This document shows positions 1-7,078 of a stretch of DNA of 9,679 bases, piece by piece. A model generated the notes under the pieces. That model saw only the letters and a list, made by a program, of their open reading frames with translations. It searched no databases and had not been told where the DNA came from. The translations under genes were made by a program, and so were the position numbers. The stretch is from NCBI GenBank assembly GCA_964428935.1, contig CAYSAG010000200.1, positions 1 to 9,679 on the forward strand. The letters are read 5' to 3'. The stretch's first letter is position 1; each line of letters opens with the position of its first letter. The stretch is from JAADHY01 sp964428935 (lineage in GTDB: Bacteria; Planctomycetota; Planctomycetia; Planctomycetales; Planctomycetaceae).

Positions 1-67
1 GCAGGACTCGAACCTGCGACCTCCACGATGTCAACGTGGCGCTCTAACCAAACTGAGCTAATCGTCC
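1..67 (-). tRNA. tRNA-Val (anticodon GAC), 3' end cut by the window edge
   Basis: Read on the minus strand from position 67, the sequence folds as a tRNA. It has a 5' acceptor strand GGACGAT, TA at positions 8-9, a D arm GCTC/GAGC, an anticodon stem CCACG/CGTGG enclosing the loop TTGACAT, a variable loop AGGTC, and a T arm GCAGG/CCTGC enclosing TTCGAGT. The anticodon GAC (window 30-32) reads GUC/GUU valine codons. The 3' acceptor strand, discriminator and CCA lie beyond position 1, so the gene is partial here. The stems visible are fully paired, so it looks functional. Confidence 0.93.
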
Positions 68-80
68 GAAGCGCGCAAAA

Positions 81-108
81 AGTTTACCCGCTGGGGGCAG
101 TGCGTCAA
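81..108 (-). promoter_or_regulatory. Candidate sigma70-type promoter of the tRNA-Val gene
   Basis: On the minus strand, TTGACG (103-108, one mismatch to the -35 consensus) is followed after 16 bases by TAAACT (81-86, four of six matches to the -10 consensus). The -10 box ends 13 bases before the mature 5' end of the tRNA, so transcription would start a few bases upstream of the tRNA. Position and spacing make this a plausible tRNA promoter. It is a motif match only. Confidence 0.45.
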
Positions 109-210
109 GCCAAAATGGAGCGGGTTTTGAGCGGCGTCGAGGCGTCGGGTGGCCGAGCAGGCGGTTTGGAGCGGCGAGTGAAGGGAGGTTTACTTGGCCA
201 GCTACGGCGG

Positions 211-2883
211 TCAGCGCCAGCTGGGAGGAAGGCCCGCGGTTTGCAGCTTCAGTCGGTTGGCTCGTTCGGCCAGCAGCCGTACCTTTTGGTCCTGTGGACG
301 CAGACGCAGAGCTTGCTGCAGATGCTCGGCCGCCTCGGCGTACCTCTGTTGGCGGAACAGCCACGCGCCGTAGAGTCGGTGGACGTGGAAGGAGTTCGGC
401 GCGGCTCGAAGAGCCTCGACGTAGCACTCTTGCGTCCGTTCGGCCTCGCCCAGCCCTTCCCACACCGTAGCCGCCTCCAGCCAGTGCGCCACCGGTTGGC
501 GGGTCTCGGGACTGCGCGCTTCTTGCACCAAAGCCTGAGCGAGAGCCGTGAGCACGGCGCGCCGGTCGTCGGGGCTTCCGGCCCTCGCGTAGCGCTCGCG
601 CAGCGACTTCAGTGCGACGAGGTCGGGCTGGAAGGTCTGAATGAGCAAGCGAGCGGGGACTGCGCCGACCAGCAGGTCCAGAATGCGTTGCTGGTAGAAG
701 CGGCTTCGGTGGAAGGCGTTTCGCCACAACTTGATGGCCTCTGGGAAGCGACCGGCCAGCCACGCTTCGCGTCCTAGTTCGAACAGCACATGCGGTTCGA
801 AGGGACGGGCAGTTTGAGCTTGGCTGAGCAGCAGGCTGCGGCTTTCCGGACTTCCGCCGTGCAAGAACGACAGCCGCGCCAAGTGGACGTAGCCGCTGGC
901 CAGCAGTGGTTCCTCTTTGACGGCTTGTCGCGCGCACTGCAACGCTCGGTCCAAGTAGCGGCGGTTGGAGCCCAGGACCCGGTTCAGCCATTCCGACAGT
1001 TGTTGCGAGTCGGCAAAACCGCCATTCCAGGCGGCGTCGCGAATTTGCAGCAGGTCCATGGGGGTGCTGGAGTGCTGCTGAGCCAAGTCGAACCAGGCCA
1101 AGTAGCCGGCGGCCATTCGGAGTTGGGCGCGGGCGTTGGAGGGGTCGAGCAGCACGACCCGGCGGAGTGTGAGCAGCTTTCGTCGAAACGCCTGCAGCTC
1201 GTCACGGCTGGCCCCGGACCCGACGTCGGTCGAGTCGGGAGTGGACCGATCGTCGTGAATCATCCTCAGGTACGCCAGCCAATCCGGTTCGGCCAAGGCC
1301 GGTGGCAGTTTTACCCGCACCGCCCAAGCCGCTCCCGCCAGCAGCACCAACAGCAGCGCCGACACGGCCCAGCGAGGTGCCCGGTAGGCGCCGGGAGCGA
1401 GGTCGGGACCGAACGAATCGACGGCCGCCGACTCGGCCCGGGCGAACTGGTACAGTCTGGCGGCGCACGCCACCAGCACCGCAACCACGACCATGCAGCC
1501 CGGAACGTACCAGACGAAGTCCACGGCTGCGTGGGTCAAATGGGCCATCAGGCTGGCGCCCACTGCAGCCAAGGCCAGCGTTCCCTCCCGCGACTCGCTC
1601 AGCCGCAGCCCAGCCAGCACCCAGTACACGCACATCATGATTCCGGCCAGAACCACGGCCAGTCCGGGGAAGCCGAGTTCGGTGGTCACCTGCAGGTAGC
1701 AGTTTTCGGTGTGCGTGAATTCGCGGTTGTCGAAGGGCTGGTCCAGGTAGGCAGGATAGACGTCGCGGTGGCTGGCCAAACCAATTCCGGTAATGGGGAA
1801 GTCGGCGGCCATGTCGATGTTGGTCTTCCAAATCTTCAGCCGGTCGTCGGACTGCCAGTTGTCGAGTCGTTCGACGAATTTCTTCGTGCCGAACATGGAC
1901 AGAAGGAGCAGGCAGAGAACGCCCGAGCCGGCCAGCAGGGCCAGCAGCTTGCCCGACGCGACGCCTTTTCGTTCCAAAGCCACCAGCAAGAAGACCAGGG
2001 CCACAGTCAGGGCGACCACGCCGCCTCGAGACATGGAAAAACAGACGGCGGCAATGACCAGCGCCAGTCCCACGACGACGGCGGTGAAGCGGTGAGCGGC
2101 CGATTGTTGGCTGGTGCCGAACTGGAACGCTTCCCTCCGCTGGCCGTGCCGTCCCAGCAGAGACAGTCCCCACCAGACCAGCGGTCCCACGGCCAGCACC
2201 AGGAAGTGGGCAAAGTGGTTCTTGTTGGTGAAAGCGCCCTTCATTCGGTCGGCCGTGGTGGAGTAAGGGTGTTCGATCAGCCAGAAGAACTTGCCGTTGT
2301 TGGTGGAGAACTGCAGGATTCCCAGCGCGGCCATCAAAACGGCCGACAGGGCAATCCACCGAAGCAGCTTGAAAGCGTCGTCGCGGGTCTGAATGCGTTG
2401 GACGGCGACCAGGGCAACCAAGGCAACCGACACGAGCGTGGCGAGAGCGGAGCGGGTGAGGGCCGGAGCGAGGGTGAGGCGGTCCCAGCGGTGAGGCAAC
2501 AGCGACGCCGTCGACGACGCTCCCCAAGCCGGCAAGAGTTCGTTTACCTTGGGCGACACCCAGCCGACCCACTCCGGCGGCCAATGGACCAATTGCAGCG
2601 TCACCCAAACCGTCAGCAGCAGAATGGGGATTTCCAGGCCGGTCCAGTTCCACAGCGGGCGGTTCGACAGCAGTTGCCGCAGCAACCAGGCGGCAGCCAT
2701 TCCGAAGGCCGCTCCGGTTAGGATGAGCTGTCCGATGCTCGACCGACCGCCGAAAACGAACGGCACAACAAACACCGAGACCATCAGGCCGCCGTCGATG
2801 CACGCGTCCAGCCAAGAATGCAGGCCGGTGCGGCTCCGGTCGGACTGCTGGAAACCGGCTTGGGTGGGTGGAAACGTCGTCAT
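211..2883 (-). CDS. O-antigen ligase / Wzy-type polysaccharide polymerase with C-terminal TPR region
   Basis: An 890-residue inner-membrane protein that probably joins lipid-linked repeat units into polysaccharide, or ligates a glycan. Residues about 34-522 hold roughly a dozen hydrophobic segments. The Wzy_C/O-antigen ligase core spans about 266-425. Typical family features are F-TNKNHFAHFL (218-228), SMSRGG (283-288) and HTENCYLQVTTELGFPG (391-407), which lies in the large periplasmic loop. After the last membrane segment (about 503-522) comes a soluble tail of about 365 residues rich in TPR-like helices, for example 640-670, 700-725, 800-830 and 834-865. The ATG at 2883 is the first in the frame and keeps the whole first membrane region, but no clear SD precedes it. 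The gene is third in the export module, 233 bases after the kinase gene. Sequence alone cannot separate polymerase from ligase. The kinase and export-protein neighbours favour polymerase. Confidence 0.88.
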   Translation of the reverse strand: MTTFPPTQAGFQQSDRSRTGLHSWLDACIDGGLMVSVFVVPFVFGGRSSIGQLILTGAAFGMAAAWLLRQLLSNRPLWNWTGLEIPILLLTVWVTLQLVHWPPEWVGWVSPKVNELLPAWGASSTASLLPHRWDRLTLAPALTRSALATLVSVALVALVAVQRIQTRDDAFKLLRWIALSAVLMAALGILQFSTNNGKFFWLIEHPYSTTADRMKGAFTNKNHFAHFLVLAVGPLVWWGLSLLGRHGQRREAFQFGTSQQSAAHRFTAVVVGLALVIAAVCFSMSRGGVVALTVALVFLLVALERKGVASGKLLALLAGSGVLCLLLLSMFGTKKFVERLDNWQSDDRLKIWKTNIDMAADFPITGIGLASHRDVYPAYLDQPFDNREFTHTENCYLQVTTELGFPGLAVVLAGIMMCVYWVLAGLRLSESREGTLALAAVGASLMAHLTHAAVDFVWYVPGCMVVVAVLVACAARLYQFARAESAAVDSFGPDLAPGAYRAPRWAVSALLLVLLAGAAWAVRVKLPPALAEPDWLAYLRMIHDDRSTPDSTDVGSGASRDELQAFRRKLLTLRRVVLLDPSNARAQLRMAAGYLAWFDLAQQHSSTPMDLLQIRDAAWNGGFADSQQLSEWLNRVLGSNRRYLDRALQCARQAVKEEPLLASGYVHLARLSFLHGGSPESRSLLLSQAQTARPFEPHVLFELGREAWLAGRFPEAIKLWRNAFHRSRFYQQRILDLLVGAVPARLLIQTFQPDLVALKSLRERYARAGSPDDRRAVLTALAQALVQEARSPETRQPVAHWLEAATVWEGLGEAERTQECYVEALRAAPNSFHVHRLYGAWLFRQQRYAEAAEHLQQALRLRPQDQKVRLLAERANRLKLQTAGLPPSWR

Positions 2884-3116
2884 GTCCGTTGCTCTGGCGT
2901 CGACTAGTGGTTGGCGGCGTTCGCTGACAACCGCAGACTCGCTGCGCCCGCTCCGAACCGACCGACTCCCCCGACACGGAACGTGCCTGCTGCGCCGCGC
3001 GTTGCCGCGGAGTCGGTGGTGTCCGTGCCCGACTCACGCGCGTGCCGAGCCGATGCGAACCGGGAATCGGCCCCGTGTCGAGTGCTCGTTGTCGGCTGAA
3101 ACGGCGCGGCTCGCGG

Positions 3117-5450
3117 CTACGCCGCCTTGCTGTGAGCAGACGAAGCCACAGCCGGAGCCCGTTCAGACAGTGGAATCTGTTCCGATTCGTCTAGCGAGTC
3201 TTGGTCGCTGTCGTCCTCCTGTCCGTAGCCGTACCCGTAGCCGTAGCCGTACCCGTAGCCATAGCCGTACCCGTAACCGTAGTACTCGCCGCCCGACTCG
3301 CGCTTGACGTGGTTGACAACAATACCGAGCAACTTGATGTCGAGGGTGGTGAACGTGTCGGCGACGCGGGCCACCAGTCGTCGGCGGTTCTTGTCCGGAC
3401 GGACCACCAGCAGGACACCGTCGACCAGGCGGCCAATGATGGTGGGGTCGCTGACGGCGAGCACGGGCGGGGCGTCGACCAGAATTTGGTCGTAGATCGT
3501 CTCGGCCCAAGCCAGCAGTTCAGAGAACCGGTCGCTGGCCAACAGCTCGGCCGGGTTGATCGGCCGCGGCCCACTGGGCAGGACGTCCAGTCCTTCGACC
3601 AGCTGAGTCGTGAGCTGTTCGGCGACGCTTTGTTCGATCGGGCGGTCGTCCCGCAGCACCTGCGACAGGCCGCGCGGGCCCTTCAAGTCGAGCAACGTGG
3701 TGCAGCCAGGGCGACGCATGTCGGCGTCGATGACCAGCGTTCGCTTTCCGGACTGGGCGAAGGCCACCGCCAGATTGGTCAGCACGGTCGTCTTTCCGTC
3801 GCCCGGTTCGGTGCTGGTGACGACGATTCGCCGCGCCTCGTCTTCGGAGAAGCTGAGTGCCGTCCTCAGAGTCCGGAAGGGCTCGGTTTCAATGCTGTTG
3901 GGCCGAGCGAAACAGTGAATGGCGTCGATTCCGGTTCCATCGGTCGGTTCCATTTCGCCGATCATGGCCAGGACGGGGGCACCCAGCTGGACACGCAGGT
4001 CTTCGGGCGAGCGGAATCGGTCGTCCAGCAGATCGAGCACGTAGACGGCCGCCAGTCCGCCGCTGAGTCCCAGCGTCAGGGCAATCAAAGCGACAATGAC
4101 CAGCTTGGGCCAGACCTGCTCGGTCGAGACGCGTGGCGGGCTGACGATTTCGGTCAGCAGGCTTTGGTCTTTGCCCAAGTCCAAGCGGTTGATGCGGTCG
4201 AGGATGGTGTCGTAGTCTTTGCGGAGGCGGTCGAGCGTGTCTTTGACGAATTCGATTCGAGCCTGCAGGTTGGCCAGCGGCAGAGCGGCTGCCTTTTCTC
4301 GTTCCAGCTGAGCCTCGATTTCCCGCTCCCGCGCAATGGCGTGTTCCAGTTTCTGCTGAGCGATTCGCAGCAGACGCGGCTTCAGCTCGCTGTTCCGGAT
4401 TCGCCGTAGGTTCTGGCTGATGGCCAGTTGTCGGGTCGCCAACCATTCTTCGGCCGTGCGGATTTTTTCGGCCAACTCGGTCACCTTCGGGTGCCGTTCG
4501 CCGTACAGCGCCAGCAGGTTGCGCAGCTTGGCCCGGTCTTCGTTCAGTTGGATTTGGGCTTGAGCCAACATGTAGGCGTCTTGGCGTCCCAGGCCCAACT
4601 CTTGCATCAGGAACTCGCGGCCGATCGTTTCCACTTCCTGCAAGGCCAACGCTTCGATGTCGTCACCGTTTTGGATGGCTCGCTGGACCGACTCCAGGAA
4701 CGCCTTCGCCTGGATGACCTCTTCGCGAGCTTCCGTCAGGTCCTTGTTCAGTTCGAAGACGCGCTCCAGAGCGGGAACGCGGCTCGTGCCGTCCGGCGAG
4801 ACCAGAGCTTCCGACTGGGTGCGCAGTTGCAGCAGCTCTTCCTGTTTGGCGTGCAGTTCCGCTTCCAGCCGGGTCTTTTCGGCCGTCAGCCGGTTCAGCA
4901 GTTCCATGGCGTTGTTCTTGTGCGTCTTGTCCATGAACTGCAGGTACGCGTTGACGATGGCTTCGACGACGGCCGCGGCCGCATACGGGTCGCGTGAGCG
5001 GTAACGGATGTTGATCAAGTTGGTCCAGGTGGGCGAGGTGACGACCGTGTTCTCGCGAATGGTCTCGATCCACTTCTCTTTCGGAACGCCTTGCAGGTCG
5101 ACACGGTGTTGTTTCGGAAGGTGTTGGATGGCGGCGGCGAGCACTTTGTCGCTGGTCAGAATCTTCCGGTAGGTCGGCATGTAGTCCAGCACGCCCTGCT
5201 GCATGGTGCTGCTGTCGTCGAGCGGGTTCTGGCTGGACTTGAGCACCAGCAGTTGGGCGCTGGAGTCGTACAGTCGGGGAGCGGTAACGTAGTAGACGGC
5301 GGCCAACGTGCAGCTGACCAGCACGGACGCCACCACAACGTTTTTCCGGACGCGGACGGCGTACAGGAACCTCATCAAGGCGGCCAGCATGCTGGCGGCC
5401 GGCAAGGCGGTTTCGCCGGTGTAGCGTCCGCTGTCTTCGTCTCGCGGCAT
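3117..5450 (-). CDS. Wzc-like polysaccharide co-polymerase / bacterial tyrosine autokinase
   Basis: A 777-residue fusion of a chain-length regulator and a BY-kinase. It controls polymer length and export by cycles of autophosphorylation. Residues about 15-115 form the Wzz domain with membrane segment 1 (36-55). A long coiled-coil periplasmic region follows (about 180-420). The proline-containing stretch IVSPPR...WP (435-448) precedes membrane segment 2 (450-470). The cytoplasmic kinase has the EPFRTLRT motif (523-530), Walker A TEPGDGKTT (547-555), Walker A' VIDADMRRPG (573-582) and Walker B ILVDAPP (656-662). The C-terminus carries eleven tyrosines, nine of them in Gly-Tyr pairs, then an acidic tail. 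I chose the ATG at 5450 because GAAGGA lies 9 bases upstream. A TTG at 5474 would add eight residues with no such support. It begins 33 bases after the export-protein stop codon, consistent with cotranscription. All kinase motifs are intact. Confidence 0.93.
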   Translation of the reverse strand: MPRDEDSGRYTGETALPAASMLAALMRFLYAVRVRKNVVVASVLVSCTLAAVYYVTAPRLYDSSAQLLVLKSSQNPLDDSSTMQQGVLDYMPTYRKILTSDKVLAAAIQHLPKQHRVDLQGVPKEKWIETIRENTVVTSPTWTNLINIRYRSRDPYAAAAVVEAIVNAYLQFMDKTHKNNAMELLNRLTAEKTRLEAELHAKQEELLQLRTQSEALVSPDGTSRVPALERVFELNKDLTEAREEVIQAKAFLESVQRAIQNGDDIEALALQEVETIGREFLMQELGLGRQDAYMLAQAQIQLNEDRAKLRNLLALYGERHPKVTELAEKIRTAEEWLATRQLAISQNLRRIRNSELKPRLLRIAQQKLEHAIAREREIEAQLEREKAAALPLANLQARIEFVKDTLDRLRKDYDTILDRINRLDLGKDQSLLTEIVSPPRVSTEQVWPKLVIVALIALTLGLSGGLAAVYVLDLLDDRFRSPEDLRVQLGAPVLAMIGEMEPTDGTGIDAIHCFARPNSIETEPFRTLRTALSFSEDEARRIVVTSTEPGDGKTTVLTNLAVAFAQSGKRTLVIDADMRRPGCTTLLDLKGPRGLSQVLRDDRPIEQSVAEQLTTQLVEGLDVLPSGPRPINPAELLASDRFSELLAWAETIYDQILVDAPPVLAVSDPTIIGRLVDGVLLVVRPDKNRRRLVARVADTFTTLDIKLLGIVVNHVKRESGGEYYGYGYGYGYGYGYGYGYGYGQEDDSDQDSLDESEQIPLSERAPAVASSAHSKAA
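3225..3284 (-). repeat. Hexanucleotide tandem repeat encoding the Gly-Tyr tract of the kinase
   Basis: Sixty bases of imperfect GGN-TAC hexamers encode an alternating Gly-Tyr stretch that starts with two adjacent tyrosines: 11 tyrosines and 9 glycines. The glycine codon varies (GGT, GGG, GGC) and one tyrosine is TAT, so the array is not perfectly homogeneous. The unit is six bases, so gain or loss of units would stay in frame and change only the number of phosphorylatable tyrosines. Clusters of C-terminal tyrosines are the known autophosphorylation sites of BY-kinases. Confidence 0.85.
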
Positions 5451-5483
5451 GAATCGAGTTCCTTCTCGGTGCAACGTCCCCTG

Positions 5484-6680
5484 CTACAAGACCGTGCCGG
5501 TCAACGAGGCTCCGATGCCGAACCGGATGATTCGAATGGCGTCCAGCAGAATCGTGCTCGGCGTCTGCTCCACGCTGACGACGTCGCCGGGCATCAGCCG
5601 CAGGTTTTCGCGACCGTCGCGCTTGGCTTTTCGAATGCTGGCGCGGATGAGCACCGGCTCCGACGAATTCGGCAGCCGACGAATGATGAAGACCTTGTCG
5701 GCCACGGGCGAGGCAGCTCCACCGGCCAACGCAATGGCGTCCAGCAAACGCAGTTCCTCCGCCACGGGAAAGTCGTAGCGGCCCGGCTTGTTGACCAGTC
5801 CCAGCACATGGATGGGCTGTGGATCCCGCCGCTCGACCATGACCACCGCGCCGTCGTCCACGTAGTAACCGCCCTCGCCGGCTTTGGCCGCCGCGACCAG
5901 GTCGACGCGGATGACCCGAGCGGGCGGGCTGGACGGAGCGGAGTAGCCGGCGGGAACCGTCTGGCCTTCCGTCGACGAGCCGGCAACCGGGGCGGGCGGA
6001 GTGGTGCGCTGGGGCTGACGAATCTCCACCTCGGTTCCAGCGTCCTCGGCCAAGCCGCCCGCCGCCACAATGGCGCCCAGCAAGTCGCTCGAGGCACGCG
6101 GCAGCGAGTAAATGCCGGGCTCCTTCACCGCACCAATCACCATGACCCGGTTCATTCGTTGCTGCTTCATGGTGACGGTCACGTGCGGGTCGCGGTACAA
6201 CTGCTGACGAATGCACGCCGCGGCAATGGCCGACTCGGCGTCCTCCAGCTCCAGCCCAGCCAGGGGAATCCGGCCGACGAACGGAATGTCGGCCCGGCCT
6301 TCGTCGTCGATTCGCACAGGAAAGGTAAAGGTGTCTTCTTTGCCCAAGCCAGCCGTGATCGTCACTTCGATGACGTCGCCGCGGTCAATTCGCTCGGAGC
6401 TGGGCGGGGTCAGTGCCAGCTTGGACAGGTCGACCGTCTGCGGATTCTCGACCGGCGGGGCCTGCAACTCCGGCGGCAACTCCGACGCCCGGTACATGGC
6501 CCCCGTCGTCGCACAACCCGCGACGGACAGCAAGGCCCACCCAAGGACGAGCAAGAACCACGCTCGCCAACCGCTCGGACGCACTGTCGCCTGACCCGTG
6601 TTCTGGAAGCTGCCCGGCTTGTCCGCCCACCTTGGCAGACCAGCGCCCGACCAAGCCACTGTTCGCAGCTCACCGTCCAT
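5484..6680 (-). CDS. Wza-like polysaccharide export outer-membrane lipoprotein
   Basis: A protein of up to 398 residues, the predicted outer-membrane channel or periplasmic adaptor for the polysaccharide. A hydrophobic stretch (40-55) ends in the lipobox LSVAGC with Cys56 as the lipidation site. The polysaccharide export domain covers about 95-170. A first SLBB domain starts at MVIGAVKEPGIYSL (180-193) and contains the AAGGL turn (206-210). A second starts at HVLGLVNKPGRYDF (291-304) with LAGGA (318-322). The C-terminus has LRLMPGDVVSVE followed by an amphipathic stretch. The first SLBB is interrupted by a Pro/Ser/Thr-rich insert (about 224-254). The coordinates give the longest ATG frame, which has no SD. 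A GTG at 6584 (366 residues) is probably the better start: AGG lies 5 bases upstream and it leaves a normal 24-residue lipoprotein signal. First gene of the module. Confidence 0.9.
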   Translation of the reverse strand: MDGELRTVAWSGAGLPRWADKPGSFQNTGQATVRPSGWRAWFLLVLGWALLSVAGCATTGAMYRASELPPELQAPPVENPQTVDLSKLALTPPSSERIDRGDVIEVTITAGLGKEDTFTFPVRIDDEGRADIPFVGRIPLAGLELEDAESAIAAACIRQQLYRDPHVTVTMKQQRMNRVMVIGAVKEPGIYSLPRASSDLLGAIVAAGGLAEDAGTEVEIRQPQRTTPPAPVAGSSTEGQTVPAGYSAPSSPPARVIRVDLVAAAKAGEGGYYVDDGAVVMVERRDPQPIHVLGLVNKPGRYDFPVAEELRLLDAIALAGGAASPVADKVFIIRRLPNSSEPVLIRASIRKAKRDGRENLRLMPGDVVSVEQTPSTILLDAIRIIRFGIGASLTGTVL

Positions 6681-6732
6681 GCAACTGAAGTCTCGATGCT
6701 GGATTTCGACGGGCTGAAGAAGCGGCTCGGCT

Positions 6733-6747
6733 GCTCGTCGAACGAGC
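6733..6747 (-). other. Leader hairpin 2 of the export operon
   Basis: On the minus strand GCTCGT-TCG-ACGAGC is a perfect 6-bp stem with a 3-base loop. It lies 53 bases upstream of the ATG at 6680, or 149 bases upstream of the GTG at 6584. No U-run follows, so it is not a classical terminator. It may be simple leader structure. Confidence 0.35.
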
Positions 6748-6789
6748 GGCCACCGCTGACGAGAGTCGACAGAGAGGTTCGCTGCCGGC

Positions 6790-6805
6790 GCAGCATCCCT
6801 GCTGC
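6790..6805 (-). other. Leader hairpin 1 of the export operon
   Basis: On the minus strand GCAGCA-GGGA-TGCTGC is a perfect 6-bp stem with a GGGA tetraloop. Three more G-C pairs can form beyond a single mismatch. It lies just downstream of the 14-bp tandem repeat and candidate promoter, so it would sit near the 5' end of the transcript. No U-run follows it. Confidence 0.4.
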
Positions 6806-6816
6806 CCCGCTAACGG

Positions 6817-6844
6817 CCGCGGAAAGTACGCCGCGGAAAGTACG
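6817..6844. repeat. Perfect 14-bp tandem duplication upstream of the export operon
   Basis: CCGCGGAAAGTACG occurs twice head to tail with no mismatch (6817-6830 and 6831-6844). Read toward the export gene it is CGTACTTTCCGCGG. Each copy contains the palindrome CCGCGG. The upstream copy overlaps the candidate -10 element, so it could be a pair of operator sites. A recent replication-slippage duplication is the simpler alternative. Confidence 0.8.
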
Positions 6845-6866
6845 ATATTTCCGTTGCCCCAGTCAA
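6837..6866 (-). promoter_or_regulatory. Weak candidate promoter of the export operon
   Basis: On the minus strand TTGACT (6861-6866, one mismatch to the -35 consensus) is followed after 18 bases by TACTTT (6837-6842, only three of six matches to the -10 consensus). The -35 half is good and the -10 half poor. A start here would give a leader of about 150 bases to the ATG at 6680. No better candidate was seen in the 180 bases upstream. Confidence 0.28.
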
Positions 6867-6955
6867 GGCCCGTTCGGTGTGGTTCAAGCCAAGCCCCTGG
6901 GGCTCCGGCTGGGAATTCGGGTTCGGAATTCGAGACGCGGCACGCCGTCCAAACC

Positions 6956-7050
6956 GTAGGGGCAGGCCTTGTGCCTGCCCGACCGGACCGTAGGGCCTTG
7001 CGCCTGCCCGTCCGCGCTGCGCCGGCGAGGCCCGCGTCTGCCCGTCCGAG
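6956..7050. repeat. Cluster of three GC-rich palindromic (REP-like) repeats
   Basis: The first unit is a near-perfect hairpin: GGGCAGGC (6960-6967) pairs with GCCTGCCC (6973-6980) around the loop CTTGT. Two diverged units follow, at about 6990-7013 and 7025-7048. Both keep the 3' half (CTGCCCGTCCG) but have lost bases from the 5' arm. The units alternate with short GACCG/GTCCG linkers. Extragenic palindromes of this kind are dispersed in many GC-rich genomes. Here they sit immediately after the DUF1961 gene and may help end its transcript or protect its 3' end. Confidence 0.65.
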
Positions 7051-7078
7051 CTCCGCTCGACCTCTCGACGGCGGACTC

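Larger units (their letters stand above)
6681..7078. other. 398-base non-coding stretch with leader, tandem repeat and palindromic repeats
   Basis: Separates the DUF1961 stop codon from the export lipoprotein gene. Frames across it show no recognisable protein. From the DUF1961 side it holds three decaying GC-rich palindromic repeats (6956-7050), a candidate promoter (6837-6866), a 14-bp tandem duplication (6817-6844) and two hairpins in the putative export-operon leader (6790-6805 and 6733-6747). This supports separate transcription of the export module. Confidence 0.7.

Noticed and set aside
1..67. tRNA as the attachment site of a genomic island covering the window
   Set aside because: Integrases usually use the 3' end of a tRNA, which is outside the window. 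The export genes lie on the 5' side. No integrase or direct repeat of the tRNA end was seen.
68..210. Rho-independent terminator after the polymerase gene
   Set aside because: No stable hairpin with a U-run on the minus strand. Only the tRNA promoter candidate stands out.
790..2721. Long plus-strand open frame of 643 codons
   Set aside because: It lies wholly antisense to the polymerase gene. The product is rich in Gln, Gly, Arg and His with no domain, as expected from the reverse of GC-rich coding DNA.
1202..3037. 611-codon minus-strand frame overlapping the polymerase gene
   Set aside because: It is a frame-shifted shadow on the same strand, arginine/glycine-rich with no membrane segments. 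The real frame has clear family motifs.
2884..3116. Terminator or regulatory element between the kinase and polymerase genes
   Set aside because: Only a weak CCGCG/CGCGG stem was found, with no U-run. Nothing convincing was seen in these 233 bases.
3225..3284. Possible CRISPR-like array
   Set aside because: The repeats are 6 bases, contiguous and coding. There are no spacers.
3201..4409. Plus-strand frame of 402 codons over the kinase gene
   Set aside because: Antisense shadow. Its Val-Ala-Val-Pro start is the reverse of the Gly-Tyr repeat.
4663..6216. 517-codon minus-strand frame spanning the export/kinase junction
   Set aside because: A shadow in another phase, Arg/Gly/His-rich, overlapping two real genes.
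5091..6959. Plus-strand frame of 622 codons over the export genes
   Set aside because: Antisense to two well-supported genes and without any recognisable domain.
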